Assembly (NCBI GenBank): GCA_016793415.1
Contig: JAEUMC010000015.1
Location: forward strand, 1 to 6,606
Source: Devosia sp.
GTDB lineage: Bacteria; Pseudomonadota; Alphaproteobacteria; Rhizobiales; Devosiaceae
Length of the DNA: 6,606 nt
Reading direction: 5' to 3'
The translations under genes were made by a program, and so were the position numbers. Below are positions 5,790 to 6,606 of the stretch, piece by piece; positions within the stretch are counted from its first letter, which is position 1; each line of letters begins with the position of its first letter. The notes beneath the pieces are model-generated. The model had not been told where the DNA came from, ran no database searches, and was given only the letters and a program-made list of their open reading frames with translations.

Positions 5790-6338
5790 ATGACACTGCG
5801 ACTGATGGGGGCGAACCCGTGTGTAACGCTCTACGACGGGAGCGAGGCGACCGCCTATGCCTCGGTCTGGCGGGTCGACTGGTCGCTGCGCGGCAAGGGA
5901 CATGCCCTGGTGCTCGGGACTGCCGAGCGGATCCGGATCATCGGCCCGGACGTCGCGCTCGGAGCCTGGCTCGGCTCGGAGTTCAATCGCCACATCGGCA
6001 GCGTCAGCGCCGGCATCGGCTGGCGCGAGCCGGAATTCACGCTGGCGCCGGTGCGCTTCGAGCTCGATCTCGAGAGCGGCTTGCGGGCTGCTGCCGACGA
6101 CGTGGTGGTGGAAATATCGGATCCGATCGAGCGCTACCTGACACGCAAGGACGATTATGACCTCGGTGGCACGCCCAACATTCTCTCCACCGTCTGGATT
6201 CCGTGCCGCCAAGGCTCAATCGCGGTCGGCGGCAACCGGCTGAGTGGCGACATCCGACTGGACGAGACGCAGCCGATCTCCAGCGCCTTCATTGCCGAGG
6301 CCGAGGTCTGGTGCACGGCGGACCATCCGATGAAGTAG
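5790..6338 (+). CDS. Conserved-looking hypothetical protein, 182 residues, not recognised
   Basis: I do not recognise a family. The coding call rests on the strong GGAGGG at 5777-5782, seven bases before the ATG, high-GC codon use and a clean stop; an in-frame ATG at 5775 would destroy that spacing. There is no signal peptide and no membrane helix, so it is probably cytoplasmic. It looks rich in beta strand, with alternating hydrophobic runs such as AYASVWRVDWSLRG (22-35), HALVLGTAERIRIIGPDV (38-55), RFELDLESG (89-97), DDVVVEIS (103-110) and SSAFIAEAEVWC (164-175). Cysteines are at 11, 139 and 175, and several Trp are present. It might be a beta-barrel or sandwich that binds a small ligand, but that is only an impression. 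It is divergent from the tautomerase cassette and shares its control region. Confidence 0.75.
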   Translation: MTLRLMGANPCVTLYDGSEATAYASVWRVDWSLRGKGHALVLGTAERIRIIGPDVALGAWLGSEFNRHIGSVSAGIGWREPEFTLAPVRFELDLESGLRAAADDVVVEISDPIERYLTRKDDYDLGGTPNILSTVWIPCRQGSIAVGGNRLSGDIRLDETQPISSAFIAEAEVWCTADHPMK

Positions 6339-6351
6339 GCCGGCGACGCTC

Positions 6352-6381
6352 TTGCGAAGGGGCCGCGAACCAGGATATGTT
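6352..6381 (+). promoter_or_regulatory. Possible promoter of the MarR-type gene
   Basis: TTGCGA (6352-6357) and TATGTT (6376-6381) are separated by 18 bases, a sigma-70-like pair with four of six matches in each box. The -10 box lies inside the palindrome at 6370-6399, so a protein bound there would block it. Start of the gene is about 30 bases further on. Confidence 0.35.
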
Positions 6382-6399
6382 AGTACTTACATATCTTGG
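6370..6399. promoter_or_regulatory. 30-bp near-perfect palindrome, candidate operator of the MarR-type gene
   Basis: Symmetric about 6384/6385, with 13 of 15 base pairs matching. The left half reads CCAGGATATGTTAGT and the right half ACTTACATATCTTGG; only 6373/6396 and 6381/6388 fail. It is AT-rich in a GC-rich setting and ends 14 bases before the ATG at 6414. No T-run follows, so a terminator is unlikely. Position and symmetry suit autoregulation by the winged-helix dimer encoded next. Confidence 0.65.
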
Positions 6400-6413
6400 C
6401 GCAGGAGCCGGAA

Positions 6414-6606
6414 ATGACCTATCTCGGCGACATGGGGCTGCTCTCGTTGGGCAGCCAACTCAAGGCGATCAGCGACCAGCTTTATGCAATGGGCGACGAA
6501 GTCTATCGCCGGCATGGCATCGCGTTGCAGAGCCGCTGGTTCCCGGTCCTGCGGCTGCTGCACGATCGCGGGCCGATGACGGTGGGCGAGATCGCGACGG
6601 CCGTGG
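6414..6606 (+). CDS. MarR-type winged-helix regulator, N-terminal part (runs off the window)
   Basis: Sixty-four residues are visible. MGLLSLGSQLKAISDQLYAM (7-26) is the first dimerisation helix, then EVYRRHGIALQSRWFPVLRL (29-48) and LLHDRGPMTVGEIATAV (48-64), the start of the DNA-binding wing region, cut before the recognition helix. The phrase RWFPVLRLL followed by GPMTVGEIA is typical of MarR proteins that continue into a C-terminal GNAT domain, so the complete gene may be a fused regulator-acetyltransferase; that end is not in view. The ATG at 6414 has AGGAG at 6403-6407, six bases upstream. It is likely autoregulated through the palindrome before it and may also control the neighbouring genes. 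Confidence 0.8.
   Translation, partial: MTYLGDMGLLSLGSQLKAISDQLYAMGDEVYRRHGIALQSRWFPVLRLLHDRGPMTVGEIATAV

Noticed and set aside
1..6606. CRISPR array, tRNA/rRNA gene, insertion sequence or toxin-antitoxin pair
   Set aside because: No regularly spaced repeats, cloverleaf, transposase or terminal repeats, or small paired genes were found on either strand by reading.

Overview
The window is 6.6 kb of high-GC bacterial DNA packed with short genes. It looks alphaproteobacterial, and most like Hyphomicrobiales (Devosia-like). That placement rests on the GatB sequence style, the codon use and the gene families present; it is an inference, since no rRNA or other marker is in view. No tRNA, rRNA, CRISPR array, insertion sequence or phage gene was seen. 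Every gap between genes is under 150 bp.

Left block, + strand (1-3346). The 3' part of a GNAT acetyltransferase overlaps gatB (Asp-tRNAAsn/Glu-tRNAGln amidotransferase subunit B) by ATGA. A small DUF1330 protein follows with a TTG start and a ribosome site built over the gatB stop codon, and then a YqhA/UPF0114-type four-helix membrane protein. These four are almost certainly one transcription unit. After a 58-bp gap holding a perfect 9-bp hairpin that runs into the next ribosome site comes a VOC (glyoxalase-fold) protein with an unusual acidic tail.

Middle block, - strand (3348-5640), read right to left: a tautomerase of the malonate-semialdehyde-decarboxylase-like type, an EamA/DMT ten-helix transporter, a second VOC protein, and an AhpD/carboxymuconolactone-decarboxylase-like protein whose usual CxxC...H centre is degenerate. 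The first three overlap or share stop/RBS bases. The last lies 67 bp downstream, behind a gap with its own repeats. Together they read as a small-molecule handling cassette (two or three small enzymes plus an exporter); the substrate is unknown. The block ends one base from the stop codon of the convergent VOC gene.

Right block, + strand (5790-6606). Divergent from the tautomerase is a 182-residue protein I do not recognise. The 149-bp divergent region carries two consensus TTGACA boxes in inverted orientation. Last comes the N-terminal part of a MarR-type winged-helix regulator, preceded by a 30-bp near-perfect palindrome that is a strong operator candidate.

Nothing here can be called a new defence or mobile system. 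The most unusual items are the tautomerase-DMT-VOC-AhpD-like cassette with its divergent unknown protein, the degenerate AhpD-like site, the hairpin over the VOC ribosome site, and the palindrome before the MarR gene.
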